Translations under genes and position numbers: made by a program
Notes under the pieces: generated by a model
The model's input: the letters and a program-made list of their open reading frames with translations, nothing else
Told to the model about the DNA's origin: nothing
Database searches by the model: none
Shown: piece by piece, positions 1 through 10,904 of the stretch
How positions within the stretch are numbered: position 1 is the stretch's first letter
Layout: every line of letters begins with the position of its first letter
Source: Asparagopsis taxiformis
Lineage: Eukaryota; Rhodophyta; Florideophyceae; Bonnemaisoniales; Bonnemaisoniaceae
Length of the DNA stretch: 64,000 nt
Reading direction: 5' to 3'
Assembly: GCA_030407315.1 (NCBI GenBank)
Contig: JALQPE010001699.1
Location: 62,001 to 126,000 of the forward strand

Positions 1-2018
1 TGATGACATGATAGTGGCTCAAAACATGTTGGAATTGCGGCAGAGTGCTATGGCAAAGGTAGTTCCTCCCGGGTTGGCAGATGCGGAGGTGCTGCAGACG
101 GAGTCCCAGCCGGGGGTTCGCGAGACACTGGAGGCTGTGACCCCCACTGCGCCAACTATGCCGAGTACATCAGCCCCAGCAGGTAATGCAGTCAGGGACC
201 CGAGGATAGCGGCAAGGGATGTTGTTTCTGAGCAACGTTCACAGGATGCCAACTATCATCGGCGGTCAGGTGGTACTGAGGGGAGAGAGCAGCCGGAGTG
301 CGGGCCTCGTCACAACAGACTGTCATTGGTGCCAAATATGCGCGTAACGCCCCCGCGACGTCAGGCTATTGCCGATGGAGGACATCATAATCCCGATAGC
401 GTGCGAGATGGGGGGACGGTGAGGGCAGAGAGGTTGCATCCGCCGGAATCCATCGATTTAATGGCGAGTCGCATCAATGCGCAGAAGAAGAAGATCGCGG
501 AGCTGGAAAAAAAGTGTTTAGCCAGGACATAGCAAACAAGGCGCTCACCACGGAGATAGTTGCGTTGGAGGCTAAGGTGAAGACTCTGCAGGCGGAAAAT
601 GCCAGCCTTACTGCAATTGCGAGAACAGGTAGAATCAGTGATCACGGTGGCGGTAAGTCGAAAATACAGAAAGCCATTCCTGTGAAATACCTTGGAGTTC
701 TTAGGGCGGTTGAGGAAAACCTGACAAAGTGGTGCAAGAACGAGACTATGGAGCTGGACCCTATAGCGGAACAAACGCAGAGACGTTGGACTGGACGTAC
801 CATCGAGGTAGAGCCGGTAGAAGGGACACTTTGGAGCGAAAACGGTGTAGGATATATTGCTACCCCTCCGGGCTATATCATCAAGAATCTGCAGTGGTAT
901 ACACCTTCGTACAGAGACGAGAGTGATCTGCTGAATGACTTGGTGCGACACGTACTGCGTCAAAGTCCGTGGTGTGATGTGTTTTCCGATGAGGAGCAGC
1001 GTGTGTGCTGTCAAGAGGCTGTGGCGGGGAGCAAGGAATTGAAAGTGAAGGTGACGCAGAAACTGTCCGACGTGATGAGTGCACGGAAGCGTAATGCGAG
1101 GGACAGATTGTTCGGTTCGCTGGGGTACACGAAATTAATGTCTAGATGCACGATGCTGACGACGCGAGCTGAGATGGACGAGCGAGAGGAACAAAAGCGC
1201 GAAGCGTCTGAGAAGCTTTTGAAACGGGAAAGCAACGGTGATTTGGATATGGGGAGGTGGCGAACGGCACCGTTCTCAGAGCTGCGATACAGCAAAGGCT
1301 GGTTCCTGACAGCTTCGAAATGGAAGTGAATGGTGATGCATGGTTTAACAACCGAGTAGCTGTGAATGTGCTGGACATCTTCAGGGGTTATTCGATACGA
1401 CCAGAACAAGTAATGGACATAGAGACGAGCATACTAACGCTGGCGCGCCTGGATGCTTGGCTAGTGACTACTGTGGAGTGTTTGGATGAACCGAAGGGGA
1501 AAGGAGGTGCACGGCAGAAGGAGTTTACAAGGCGGTACAGTCAATATGTGGGGGTAGCTTTTCAGCAATTAGTTGGTATGGTGGTGTACTGCATGTCTTG
1601 TCTCCAAGGCTCGCAAGCAAGGGAAGAAACGGACGTTGTCGAGAGCGAACAGCGGACTAGTGCACAGTCACGGCATGTGTTTGCAAGCCGTACTGTGACG
1701 AGAGAGGCTGTTGAAGTGTGGCAAAGCGGAGAGGGGTCTGGAATTGTTCATGTCGTTGATGATGTAAACCGCTGCTCATCACTTGTTCTAGTGTCCGAGG
1801 ATTGGATTCAATCGCATATTACGTCAAACCTCGGTGCTGTAATGGATTGTGTGATTGCGCAAGGACTAATTGGCGCAGAACTTTTCGTCGTTGACCCATA
1901 TGCTGGACACCTGAGTGCAAACCTGAATGTCGAAATCAATGCCCCACAGTATGGGGGCATGGAGCGGCGCCATGCAGCAACTGCTGATAACGGTTTTGGC
2001 GTAATGGAGGATGGTTGA
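1..2018 (+). pseudogene. Plavaka accessory coiled-coil protein, copy 1, frameshifted
   Basis: This is the left-truncated copy of the gene seen at 35272-37556. The reading frame is broken twice by one-base deletions. At about 509 a run of seven A replaces eight A in the other copy. At about 1302 one T is missing (GGCTGG against GGCTTGG). Just before the first break the protein is charged and heptad-like (SRINAQKKKIAELEKK) and continues with a predicted coiled coil (ALTTEIVALEAKVKTLQ). The rest has no family I recognise. The gene converges with the transposase gene, with 77 bases between their stops. In CACTA-group elements a second protein binds subterminal repeats, and a TnpA-like role is possible here but is inference only. 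Confidence 0.75.
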
Positions 2019-2095
2019 AATTAGTGCAGTAAATGTGACGTTGACTAGAAGGTTTATCATGTAGTACATTATCAATAGAGTGCTGCGATTTAGAT

Positions 2096-5000
2096 TTATT
2101 CTTCTTCATTATCATCTGTGAACTGGTAATCAGTGTTGGTGTAGAAGCGGTTGAGATAGAAACGGTGGTCCGACCAGTGCATTTGTTTCGTAAATGGCTT
2201 GACTGGAAAGTTACTTCGTACGATGTGCACGGTGCCAGATATAGTAGATGCAGGAATGAGGTCAAACCAAGGACCACCTGCACTGTGGGATGCAGTGTCA
2301 TTGCTGTCAACGGATCCGTTGTCCGGGTCCCATGTGGACCACTTTAAACAAATGCACCCAAGTGATTTTTCCACAGCGGTTTTTGGGGCAAAGCAGGTCA
2401 TATACTGAACGAAAGCGAGTTCTACAGGTTGAAACAGGTTTGGAGACTGCAGGCGTACCAGTGCCAGGACGCGCCCTACCCATATGGTTCTGTAGTCATC
2501 GGCAGTTCCGGAGATGACGACAAAGGAGTACTGCGATCTCTTTGCGGGGCCGAATGATGAAGTTGCAAAGACGCGCTGCTGCTTGTGCCTCGACACGTTT
2601 GTGGGGCGAAGCATGCCACTGTGCGGGTCAAAGTCGTCGGCATCTGGGACGTACCCTCCCATGACGTAGGCGGACTTTACCACGGTGACGGAAATGTCCA
2701 TGTCATGTATTGGAGGGCCTTCTGCCGTGGCGCGCAGTCTAGCGAGGGTGAGGAACGCTTGTGCAGCTGTGTCACCGAGTTGCTGGAATAGCGTTATGGT
2801 GCCAGACGGGAACGAGGAGTTGTGCAGAGGCAAAAGAGTGGCAGGATCGGGCTGTCCGTCGATATCTGCAACGAGGAGGGTTGCATCGGGCAGCAGGGAG
2901 GCAAAGTCGTGCAGTGCAACGGTGAATCCGTCGCGAACGAGTACTGCACCGTCTGTGGGCGATATCATGCGTGGGTTTCCCAATGTGTTCGATGGGGTGT
3001 GACCAGTTGGAGTGGCCAAGGAGAATTCCATGTGGCGAATAGTCTCTTCCATGGCTGTGGAGCGCCTTCGAGAGGTTTTCCTATAACTCTGTTTGAACAG
3101 AAGATGCGAGTGTTCGTAGGGGCCTGCATCAATGTGTTCCAGGGCGCCATATCTCTGCAAGTCACCGGGAAGATGGTCTAGAAGATGGAACTTGAAAGTT
3201 TTGAGACCTGTGGTGTGGAATGGGCCGAGGGTGGAGAGCATTGATTGTTTGAAATAGGAAATGGAGTTCTGGAGGCTTTCTAGTTCGGCGGCAGTCCAGT
3301 GCTTGATGCGACCGCGTTTCATGACCCATGCGACGAGGTCAGAGTATTGCGTGCAGATGGAAGTGAGGGGGGCTGTCTCTACTTCGTCACAGCATGTGTC
3401 AATGAATGCTGCGATGAAAGGGAACACCATGTCGACATGGTGATAGTCTTTGGCTGCGAGCATGCCGCGTATGCCGTCCTCCGTGAAGAGGCCGTTCAAA
3501 TTGGTGCCCTTCTCACCCTTGGAGAAGTCGACATGAAGACCGGTGATGTAGTAGTCGCGTTCGATAGCGGACAGAATGCTGTTTGAGCCGGCGAGGATGG
3601 ATTTTTTCACCTTCTTGAAGGTGCGAGGTGTCCCGGAATGGGAGGCAGTGGTGGTGGTGAGGTCTGGGGAGCTGAGGCGGTGGACAATGCACTGTTTGAT
3701 GAGCTTTGAGATGCCGAGGTGGAGATTGTGCAGAGGCTCGAAGGAGAAAATGTTGTAGGGGTCTAGGGGACTGTTGGTGGGTAAAAGAGCGGTCGATTCG
3801 AGGACAGAGTGTTGTTCGAGGAGGGAGAGAGCTTCGAGCGGAGCAGTTGTATGCTCCTGAGCGCTCTCTTGGCGTGCAGAGCGTGTATCATCGAGGGAGC
3901 GGGGCTGGTGTGGCGCGGTGGATTCAAGTTGAGTGGCGGGGATGTAGCAGCGGTGGCAGGGATGTGTGGTGGTAGTGCTGTTGCGAGTGCATGACAGCTC
4001 TTTGGCCTCTGGAAAGTCGCAGCAATAATTGGCTAGGATGGGAAAGCATTGGCGGGCAGTTGCAGTGGAGTCTGTGCAGGGGAACCCGGAAGAGAACGCG
4101 GTGGATAGGGACGAAAACACTTTTTCGAGTGCTTTATGAAGAATATCAATTTTGCGAGCGCGACTAGCAGAACTAGAGGTTGTCGGCATTTCATCACCGA
4201 ACAAGGCGTTGGACGAAGGGTTAACAATGTACGGAAGATACCCGACGATGGTGAGGCCGGTACGGATGCAGTGGCGACGGAGGGGGGCGGAGAAGTTGAG
4301 CAGTGTGACGTGTATGGGGTATGCGACGATTGCGGAGCTCTTGAGGCTTGTGCTGCTCTTGTCGGAGTACACTTGGAGGAGGCCGGCAAAGGAGGAAGGT
4401 GTGGGATCATTTTCCTCTGCCCATACGACCTGTGGATCTTCCGAGAGCTGCACGCGCTGTCTAGTAACCTGGTGCAGCGTTTTCGCGAATTCTGTGTGTA
4501 GGGGATGAGAAAATATTGCGGTGCCGTCTGGGGCGGTCTGTGGGGAGGGGTGGAAGAGAGTATTTTGGTCGTTAGCCAGTGCTAACTGCCTGCGGAGCAT
4601 GTCGACTGGGTCGCGGAGGTACAGCTGTGCCGAGTACTTACCAGTTTTGTCTGGAATGATGTGGCTCTTGTAACCTTCGGTGCGGAAATGTGTTTCGACC
4701 ATGGAAGCGGTAACGTGGCGACATTCTTCTACGGTGCGAACGGCGCTGTTGAACTTTTCTAGGGAGAATGCGGGGTCTTGTAGGATGGTGATGACTTCGC
4801 TCACGCGGCCAGCGCCGGCCTTGTACTCGAGGGTTGTGAGACTGGCGGCGAGGGATTGCACGAGGAGGTCTGCGCGGGAGGGGGTTGAGGTTGGTGGCAG
4901 TGAAGCGTCACAGGGTGAGTCGCTGGAGGAAGCACGACCAGATTCTGGGTCTGGGGAGCTGGGTTGCGGGGAATCATGGTCGCCGTTTCGAGCAGGCTCA

Positions 5001-5136
5001 TGGGTGACGGCAGGGACACGAGCGTTGTTGAAATGTTGGGGAGAGGGTTGAAACGGTAGCGACACGTTCGCTCATGCAGCGCGAGCGCATAAGCATCTAC
5101 GCAGTAGTAGAAGCACCCTTCATACTTGCATTCCAT
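2096..5136 (-). pseudogene. Plavaka transposase, copy 1, N-terminal frameshift
   Basis: This is the same protein as the intact gene at 37634-40672. A one-base deletion in a G run near 5047 (GAGAGGGTTG against GAGAGGGGTTG) separates the N-terminal zinc finger (encoded up to 5136 in another frame) from the remaining 980 or so residues. The downstream catalytic region is uninterrupted and nearly identical to copy 2. One codon differs in length (an extra Thr in a TTT run near residue 500). The gene is probably dead unless translated from an internal start, since all DDE-region motifs are still present. Confidence 0.85.
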
Positions 5137-5733
5137 GTCGAGTTTTGACGCAAAAGGGAGGATTGCGAGCTGAACAGGGGAGACTGTGCCGTCCAGATGC
5201 GACCAATTTTATTTTTGTGGTGCTTTCGAGACTTGGAATGTAACGTTCGTTCGTAGTTTTGTGGGTAGTAGTTTTGTGCTCACTCCAGCTGACATCCCAA
5301 CGGTGGAATTTAACCGAGAGTTCAATCATTTCCAACTGTTACATCACATTGCGTGCTGGCAACGTGTGCATGGAAGGACGAACGACTGCCTGGGACATGA
5401 ATTTTCAATTAATTCATTTGTAATAATAAACTTTTTTATTCCGAACTTCGTGGAATCTGAATGTGCTTTACAGCGGATATGCCACGGATCATGTAAGGAA
5501 AGCAAATGGATTCTCATATATATGATTATATGTTTATATTCGTTGTTCTCGATCCGGATCTCATTGTTCGGGGAATCAGAGACCATGGCTTGGGCCATAC
5601 TCAATCTCACTGCCGGCGATGATTTCGAGTATGCACAGCAAGACTTAAGCGGACGCTGAAAGCTGTCCGGTCGACGCCGCAGGCTCCACTCCGCCCTCAT
5701 CACCGACTGAGATTCTTTGACCGCCTTTGCTTT
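5137..5733. promoter_or_regulatory. Leader and promoter region of Plavaka transposase (no gene seen)
   Basis: About 600 bases upstream of the minus-strand transposase start. The region is conserved between the two copies but has small indels (for example GTTCGTTCGTAG here against GTGTTCGTAG in copy 2). It includes an AT-rich block around 5405-5440. I see no conserved open frame. It probably holds the transposase promoter, but no specific element can be named. Confidence 0.35.
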
Positions 5734-5771
5734 GTACGTGCGCGAATCTTGATCAAGATTCGCGCACGTAC
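5734..5771. repeat. Perfect 38-bp palindrome in Plavaka copy 1
   Basis: Two 19-base arms meet at a central TTGA|TCAA with no mismatch and no spacer. The outer ends are GTACGTGCGCG and CGCGCACGTAC. It is preserved without change in copy 2 at 41270-41307. It separates the transposase upstream region from the short-repeat array. It could be a protein-binding site, a cruciform or a hairpin-forming transcript segment. Confidence 0.9.
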
Positions 5772-5799
5772 CTTCGTTCCATCCTCTACCCTCGAGGGT

Positions 5800-6960
5800 A
5801 TGCGTTGAGGGAAGCGTGGGTTTTGAGTCTGACTATTTCCGTTGATGCGATATTTTTCATGGGAAGCCTGTTGACTGATGGTGTGTATTGAGCGGAGGAT
5901 GGAAGAGAGGTACGTGAAGTTTGAAAGTATGCTGTGAGGGAAGGTTGATTTTGAGTCTGACTGTTGTGGTTGATTCCGATGTTGTGTAGATGATGCAGGA
6001 ATGTGATGACGGAAGGTAAGTTTCATTGAGTGCCAAGATGTGCTTTGCGAAGATATGGACTGCTGACTATGATTATTGTTAATTGCAAGGTTTTTGGATC
6101 ATGGTTTGTATTGTGTGTAGGATGGATGAGAGGTACATTTGCGAGTTCTCAGGGTATGTAGCGAGGGAAACGTTGGTTTCAATCTGACTGTTGCGATTGA
6201 ATCCGATGTTGCGTAGGTGATGGAGGAATAGTGATGACGGAAGGTAAGTCACATTGGGCGCCCAGACCGGTTGTGCGAAGATGCGGAATGCTGACTACTT
6301 TTCTTGGCTACACGATTACGTGATTTATGGTTTTTATTGTGTGCAGGATGGAACAGGTAAAGTAAGTGTGCGAGTTTTGAAAGTAAGCAGCGAGGGAAGG
6401 TTGGTTTGAGTCTGACTATTTCCGTTGATGCGATATTTTTCATTGGAAGCCTATTGAGTCATGGTGTGTATTGTGTGGAGCGAAGGTAAGTGTGCGAGTT
6501 TTGAAAGTATGCTGTGATGGAAGGTTGGTTTTGAGTCTGACTGTTGTGGTTGATTCCGATGTGTGTAGTGATGCAGGAATGTTGATGACAGAAGGTAAGT
6601 TTCACTGAGCACCAAGACTTGTTTTGCGAAGATATGGACTGCTGACTTTGATTATTCATTGCAAGGTTTTTGGATCATGGTTTGTATTTTGTGTAGGATG
6701 GATGATTCAGTCATCCTCTCGGAGAGGTAAGTAAGGGAGTTTCTAGGATATCTGTCGTGGTAAGCGTTGCTTTTGAGTCTGACTGTTGTGGTTGATTCTG
6801 ATGTTGTGTATGTGATGCAGGAGTTGAAGCAGGAACGGCAGGACTGAAGGAGAGTGAAGAAGGGATGTAGGAAGATGGGGAATGAAGCTGTGAGGTGTTT
6901 CTGGTATGTGTATATTTTCGGGCATACGATAGAAGTGAGAGTGGTTTCAAGTGGTGTAAG
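5800..6960 (+). repeat. Array of short repeats with splice-site-like boundaries, copy 1
   Basis: The array is built from diverged repeats. The phrase GAGTCTGACTGTTGTGG or a close variant occurs about six times (near 5824, 5951, 6180, 6405, 6531 and 6774). The phrase GAAGGTAAGT or GAGAGGTA(A/C) recurs, as does TGTGTAGGATGG or GATGCAGGA(A/G)T. Reading +, short segments of 10-30 bases lie between an AG and a GTAAGT/GTACGT-like donor, for example 6121-6132, 6226-6243, 6347-6356, 6577-6594 and 6697-6726. CTGAC branch-site-like words lie upstream. It may be a string of mini-exons, or the subterminal repeat region typical of CACTA-group elements. Confidence 0.6.
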
Positions 6961-7201
6961 ATTTGCTGACCATGTTCGTGTTTGATGTCTTGATGATTTA
7001 ATGGGCTGGGTGGTAACACTGATTTGAGTGTTAACAGAATGTACTTTTTGGAACAGAATTTTAAATTTTCAAAAATGATTGAATACAAAATTACTACTCC
7101 AAGTTGACTGACTATATCTGAATGAGAATAAGTTGATTGATCTACTGTTCTGATAAATTTTGGTTGAATGGCAAGAGGCGTAGTAAACTTTTAACAAAAT
7201 A

Positions 7202-9868
7202 TCACTGAAGCGAAGCAAGCCCGGATCTTATCTCTCTTTCTACCCCAGCTCTAAGTCTTTTGTTTGTTAGTGAAGGAAATTCAGCTATAACAGAATCAAC
7301 CGATATGAGACCCTTCCATTCTTTCCTTGAATTCCCCTTGACCAGAGTTGCTGGTGAGTATCTCCCGTTCCATGCGTTCCCTGATCCACAAACTTCATAC
7401 CACCTCACTATTAATGTGTTGATGACACCCCCTGTATTTCTCTTGCATTCAAGTATTTGTCCCAACCAGAATGGCTGTTTCGCAGTACAACCCTCACCAT
7501 TGACAGCTACAAAATGATTAATTGAATAGCTAAGATTACTCAACGGCTCATCATTGTCTTCAAAGCGCTGCTCACTTTCATCATGATCTTCATTCCATTG
7601 TAAACTTCGGGCATTTGGGCGATATATGCCATTGTACTCGAAGCAAACCTGTAAATTCCAATGAAAAGTTTCAGTTCTCTCATTGTATACATGTTCCGTC
7701 AACTCATAAAGTTCCTGTAATTTGGATGGACTGTTTATTCTAGTCTCCTCAGACCGCAGACGTTCCAAGACCTCTTTTCTATTCGGAGGAGAAAACGTCT
7801 TCGTTCCAGGGGTCATGCAAAGATCAGGAGGACGGATTGTAAATCCTCGAACACCTGCTGGTTTTGCCTGAAGTTCCTCCCATTGGTCATTGCAAAACAC
7901 TTTGCACTCGCATGCAGTTATGAAATACATTTTTCCATGACCAGAATCAGTCATAGTCCGACCAGAACGATGATTGCATCTGAAAAACCGGAAGTAGCGA
8001 TACTTTGAAAAATTTTCCACGTTACTGATAGAACTCTGCTCCTTACAGAGCCCCGAGAAGTTAGCGATGTGAAGCAGTCTAGAAACTGAGGGCTCTGGTG
8101 TGTATGATTGACGCAACTCGTGCATGAGATCTTCCATCGTTACTGCATTGTTCGAACGCAAACGACGAGATGTACAACTAAATGCTTGATCAATATCTGA
8201 GTGAGTATGTCCGACGGGAAGGAAGGAAATGTACACTTCTTTGAAAACTCCCCATGCAACCAGTGATTCTAAATAACAGAATAAGAATCGGTTCTTGTTT
8301 TCGCGGGTACAGTTATCCACCTGGAGGTAGAGTGTACCCTGTAATGACGATCCTGTTGACTTCCTCTGGAGTGTGCGGTGCAAGCATTCAATAATGTGAT
8401 TTGCACCTGTCTCAAACTCTGATGTCATCGTATACAGAGAAAGGTGTTTCCTTACGCCGTGTTCTAGAACACCAACCAGTTTGACTTTCAGACTGTGCCC
8501 ATTTGTTGCCTTGGTGTTCACCGTGAAATGGGGCAGACCGTAACCAGACTGGTCCGCTCCATCGATAATCATTGAAGTAAACTGGGATGGAAATAATGCA
8601 GCCTGCTCGCATTTACTTTGGTACTCTCTTCTCTCTCTCGCAACCATTTCGATGTGAGTTTTCCTTCTCGATACCAATGGTTCAGCTTTGGAGGGATCTG
8701 ACCCGAACTTGGCCAGCGAATCCCGGATATATTCACATTCTGTGCACTTGGTAAACCGCTGAACGCGTCTTACTTTCACATGACTGCAAAAAGTTTTCCA
8801 TGTAGAGTAAAAATAGCTCAGAGATGGTACATTCTGGCTAGGGTAAAGAATCTTGTGTTGACTTCGAAACATTTCGTAAACAGCCTTCTTTTGGAATAAT
8901 GGCAAGTGCCTCTCGTTGTTATCGGGCATTCTGTCTCCTGTAGACTCCGAAAGCCTATCAAGAAAGCAAACAACTGCGTCTCTCTGTTTTGATTTAAAAT
9001 CCCTGGGACTGGATAGAAGAGAAAGAACCCGCCTACTCTTGACAGAACTTTGCAGTGATCTTGAAAACTTGAAACATAGCTCTAGAAACCTGTAGCAGAC
9101 AGGTATGCCTGAAAAGTGGAAAACATTCGAGTTTGGTTCAAGAAGGCTGTGGAGATAGGTACGTCGTTTCTCTTGATCCCATTGCAATACCCGAAATGCT
9201 TCATTCTGGAGGAATATGAGGTCAACATTCTGGAAGCACTTTTTTTTTGAACAGCACTTGTTCCCTGCTAAGCGGGATACTGAAACTGTGGAAGCGATGT
9301 TCTTCCTACGTTTTTTCATTTCGCTTTCTCTGCCTGATTTATTGCTCCGTTCTTGACTTCGGTATGTTTTTCGCTTCTTGAGCATAGAAGGTGATGCGTT
9401 TTCGGAGACTGTTTTAGCTTGTCGGAATGGGAGGTTAGTTTGTTGCGGACATTCTGTCTCCAGCGAGTACGATGTATTGGTCGTGCGAGAATTTGATTCT
9501 TGTCGATTGTGGTTTCCACAAGAACTAGCAGAACTCTTGGAAGCAGAATCAAACCATCGTAGCAAATTTGATTGCACAAATCCAGATTTGGAAGGAAACA
9601 AAGTAGCTGATCTGCTTGGGCTCACTAAAGATTGTTTTGGTTTCTCTGGAAGAAGTCGGTTATTCCTGTGGTTTCTGAGCTTGTCATCGGTATGTTTTCC
9701 AGAATTGAAGTTGGGTTCTGAAACGTCAGCGATATTCTGGGGCGTCTCAGGATGAGATTTCACCTCATAATCACATTTCATACATCTTGAAAGGGAAGAG
9801 ACAATGATCTCTGCGTGGACTCTCATTTGTTCCCGTACGTCTTTAGGAAGTGGTTCTTTTGTTCCCAT
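7202..9868 (-). CDS. Transposase-like protein with GHTHxDID motif (DUF7869-like)
   Basis: This gene encodes 888 residues from the first ATG (GTKEPLPKD). The open frame extends about 40 codons upstream to a CAG preceded by a T-rich tract, so an upstream exon is possible. Cys-rich segments occur near 205-211 (KCCSKKKC) and 374-378 (KCTEC). The core carries MIIDGADQ (D436), LYLQVDNCTRENKN (D518) and PVGHTHSDIDQAFS (551-564). This is the pattern I know from the uncharacterised DUF7869 family, which looks like an RNase H-fold transposase. The last 105 or so residues form a module (NHFVAVNG...PFWLGQI...VRWYE) that recurs in the protein at 14845-16059. Family recall is from motifs only, and DDE catalysis is inferred. 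Confidence 0.7.
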   Translation of the reverse strand: MGTKEPLPKDVREQMRVHAEIIVSSLSRCMKCDYEVKSHPETPQNIADVSEPNFNSGKHTDDKLRNHRNNRLLPEKPKQSLVSPSRSATLFPSKSGFVQSNLLRWFDSASKSSASSCGNHNRQESNSRTTNTSYSLETECPQQTNLPFRQAKTVSENASPSMLKKRKTYRSQERSNKSGRESEMKKRRKNIASTVSVSRLAGNKCCSKKKCFQNVDLIFLQNEAFRVLQWDQEKRRTYLHSLLEPNSNVFHFSGIPVCYRFLELCFKFSRSLQSSVKSRRVLSLLSSPRDFKSKQRDAVVCFLDRLSESTGDRMPDNNERHLPLFQKKAVYEMFRSQHKILYPSQNVPSLSYFYSTWKTFCSHVKVRRVQRFTKCTECEYIRDSLAKFGSDPSKAEPLVSRRKTHIEMVARERREYQSKCEQAALFPSQFTSMIIDGADQSGYGLPHFTVNTKATNGHSLKVKLVGVLEHGVRKHLSLYTMTSEFETGANHIIECLHRTLQRKSTGSSLQGTLYLQVDNCTRENKNRFLFCYLESLVAWGVFKEVYISFLPVGHTHSDIDQAFSCTSRRLRSNNAVTMEDLMHELRQSYTPEPSVSRLLHIANFSGLCKEQSSISNVENFSKYRYFRFFRCNHRSGRTMTDSGHGKMYFITACECKVFCNDQWEELQAKPAGVRGFTIRPPDLCMTPGTKTFSPPNRKEVLERLRSEETRINSPSKLQELYELTEHVYNERTETFHWNLQVCFEYNGIYRPNARSLQWNEDHDESEQRFEDNDEPLSNLSYSINHFVAVNGEGCTAKQPFWLGQILECKRNTGGVINTLIVRWYEVCGSGNAWNGRYSPATLVKGNSRKEWKGLISVDSVIAEFPSLTNKRLRAGVEREIRSGLASLQ

Positions 9869-10904
9869 ATTTCGATTTGCACTGCGGGAAAGGGCTGGAG
9901 AGACAGGAATGACGTGCTTGCAGATTAATTGGAAAGAGAAACGATAGATTCTTTCACAGGCATCTGCGGTTTTCAGCAAGAAAAAAAGACACGAGGAAAC
10001 TTTGGGTGTGAGAAAAGGTTCCTAGAACGAATGAGGAAATCTATGAAATGTACATGTTTGTATTCTGGTAGATAAGGGGACCATATTCATCAACTGCCGC
10101 CAAAATTTCCAGAGCACTCCTTCAATCACTTACATGTTGATCTGTTGGAGTTAAATTAAATTGCAAGCCTTGCAGAAGAAATCTTACCTTCAGGAGGAAA
10201 TCAGTGAAACGGTATGATTCTGGCACGTCAAGAATTCTGCCACAGTGCGTATCTGCTGCTGTTGAACGTTTTAAAGAATTCTGATGCTATCGAAAAGCCC
10301 CTTTAGCACACTGAACTGTTTCTGTGATGGTGCACCAGCCGGTCTTATACGTTCGCAAATCTGTGGTGTGCATGTTAGTATCAATTTATCACTTAAAATT
10401 TTATCTAGCTGGTCGGCAGAAAGCGCTACCTTCTTAAAGAATCAACCAGCTGCTGAGTACGAGACTGCGTTCAACCATTCATAATTTGTGAATCGTTTCT
10501 CAAAAGTTTTCCATATTCTGAATGATCGGTCCCATCTTCCTATGTTCATGTAGTACTGGTCATGTTTTTCTCTCCCAAACCAGGAGCCTCTGGACACATA
10601 GGAGAGTAGGTATGTATATCTAGAGGGAAGAAATCACTCTATCCCGGGTTGAGACAGGACTATTACTTGCCTGCCATGGAGTGAAAAGGCGTTCTTCTTT
10701 GTTACTATCGATGAGGAGTCAATTGTAGAACCTGGCACCTGAATCTGGTGTGAATTCGATAGTGGCAGTGATTCTAATCTTGAAAGAATGATCATTTCAG
10801 TGTGCGAGGCTTGGTACTAGAACGGGAAGTATCAAATGAAGTTTGATGTCTTTGCACCCTCTAGATCTGATTTCAAAGAAACTAAAGATGAAATTTCCGA
10901 TTTC
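9869..10904. other. Intergenic, no gene recognised
   Basis: About 1 kb of AT-rich sequence between two minus-strand genes. It contains only short unconvincing frames. It holds two TTCTGG hexamers (about 10058 and 10218), part of the enrichment seen across 7.4-15.8 kb. It probably contains the promoter or a 5' exon of the transposase-like gene and the 3' end of the methyltransferase transcript. Confidence 0.4.

Larger units (their letters stand above)
1..7014. mobile_element. Plavaka-type DNA transposon, copy 1 (left end outside window)
   Basis: Bases 1-7014 match 35538-42561 almost base for base, so this is one repeat family present twice. Base 1 corresponds to base 35538, so at least the first 270 or so coding bases of the accessory gene are missing here. 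The two copies stop matching just after a shared GGGCTGGG(G)TGGT at 7014 and 42561, which I take as the right end or a truncation point. The contents are an accessory gene (+), a transposase gene (-), a 38-bp palindrome and a short-repeat array. Both genes carry single-base frameshifts in this copy. No terminal inverted repeat or target duplication could be identified because the left end is outside the window. Confidence 0.85.

Noticed and set aside
1936..4501. Many frames on the strand opposite the Plavaka transposase
   Set aside because: They mirror the coding strand in both copies and carry no recognisable domain.
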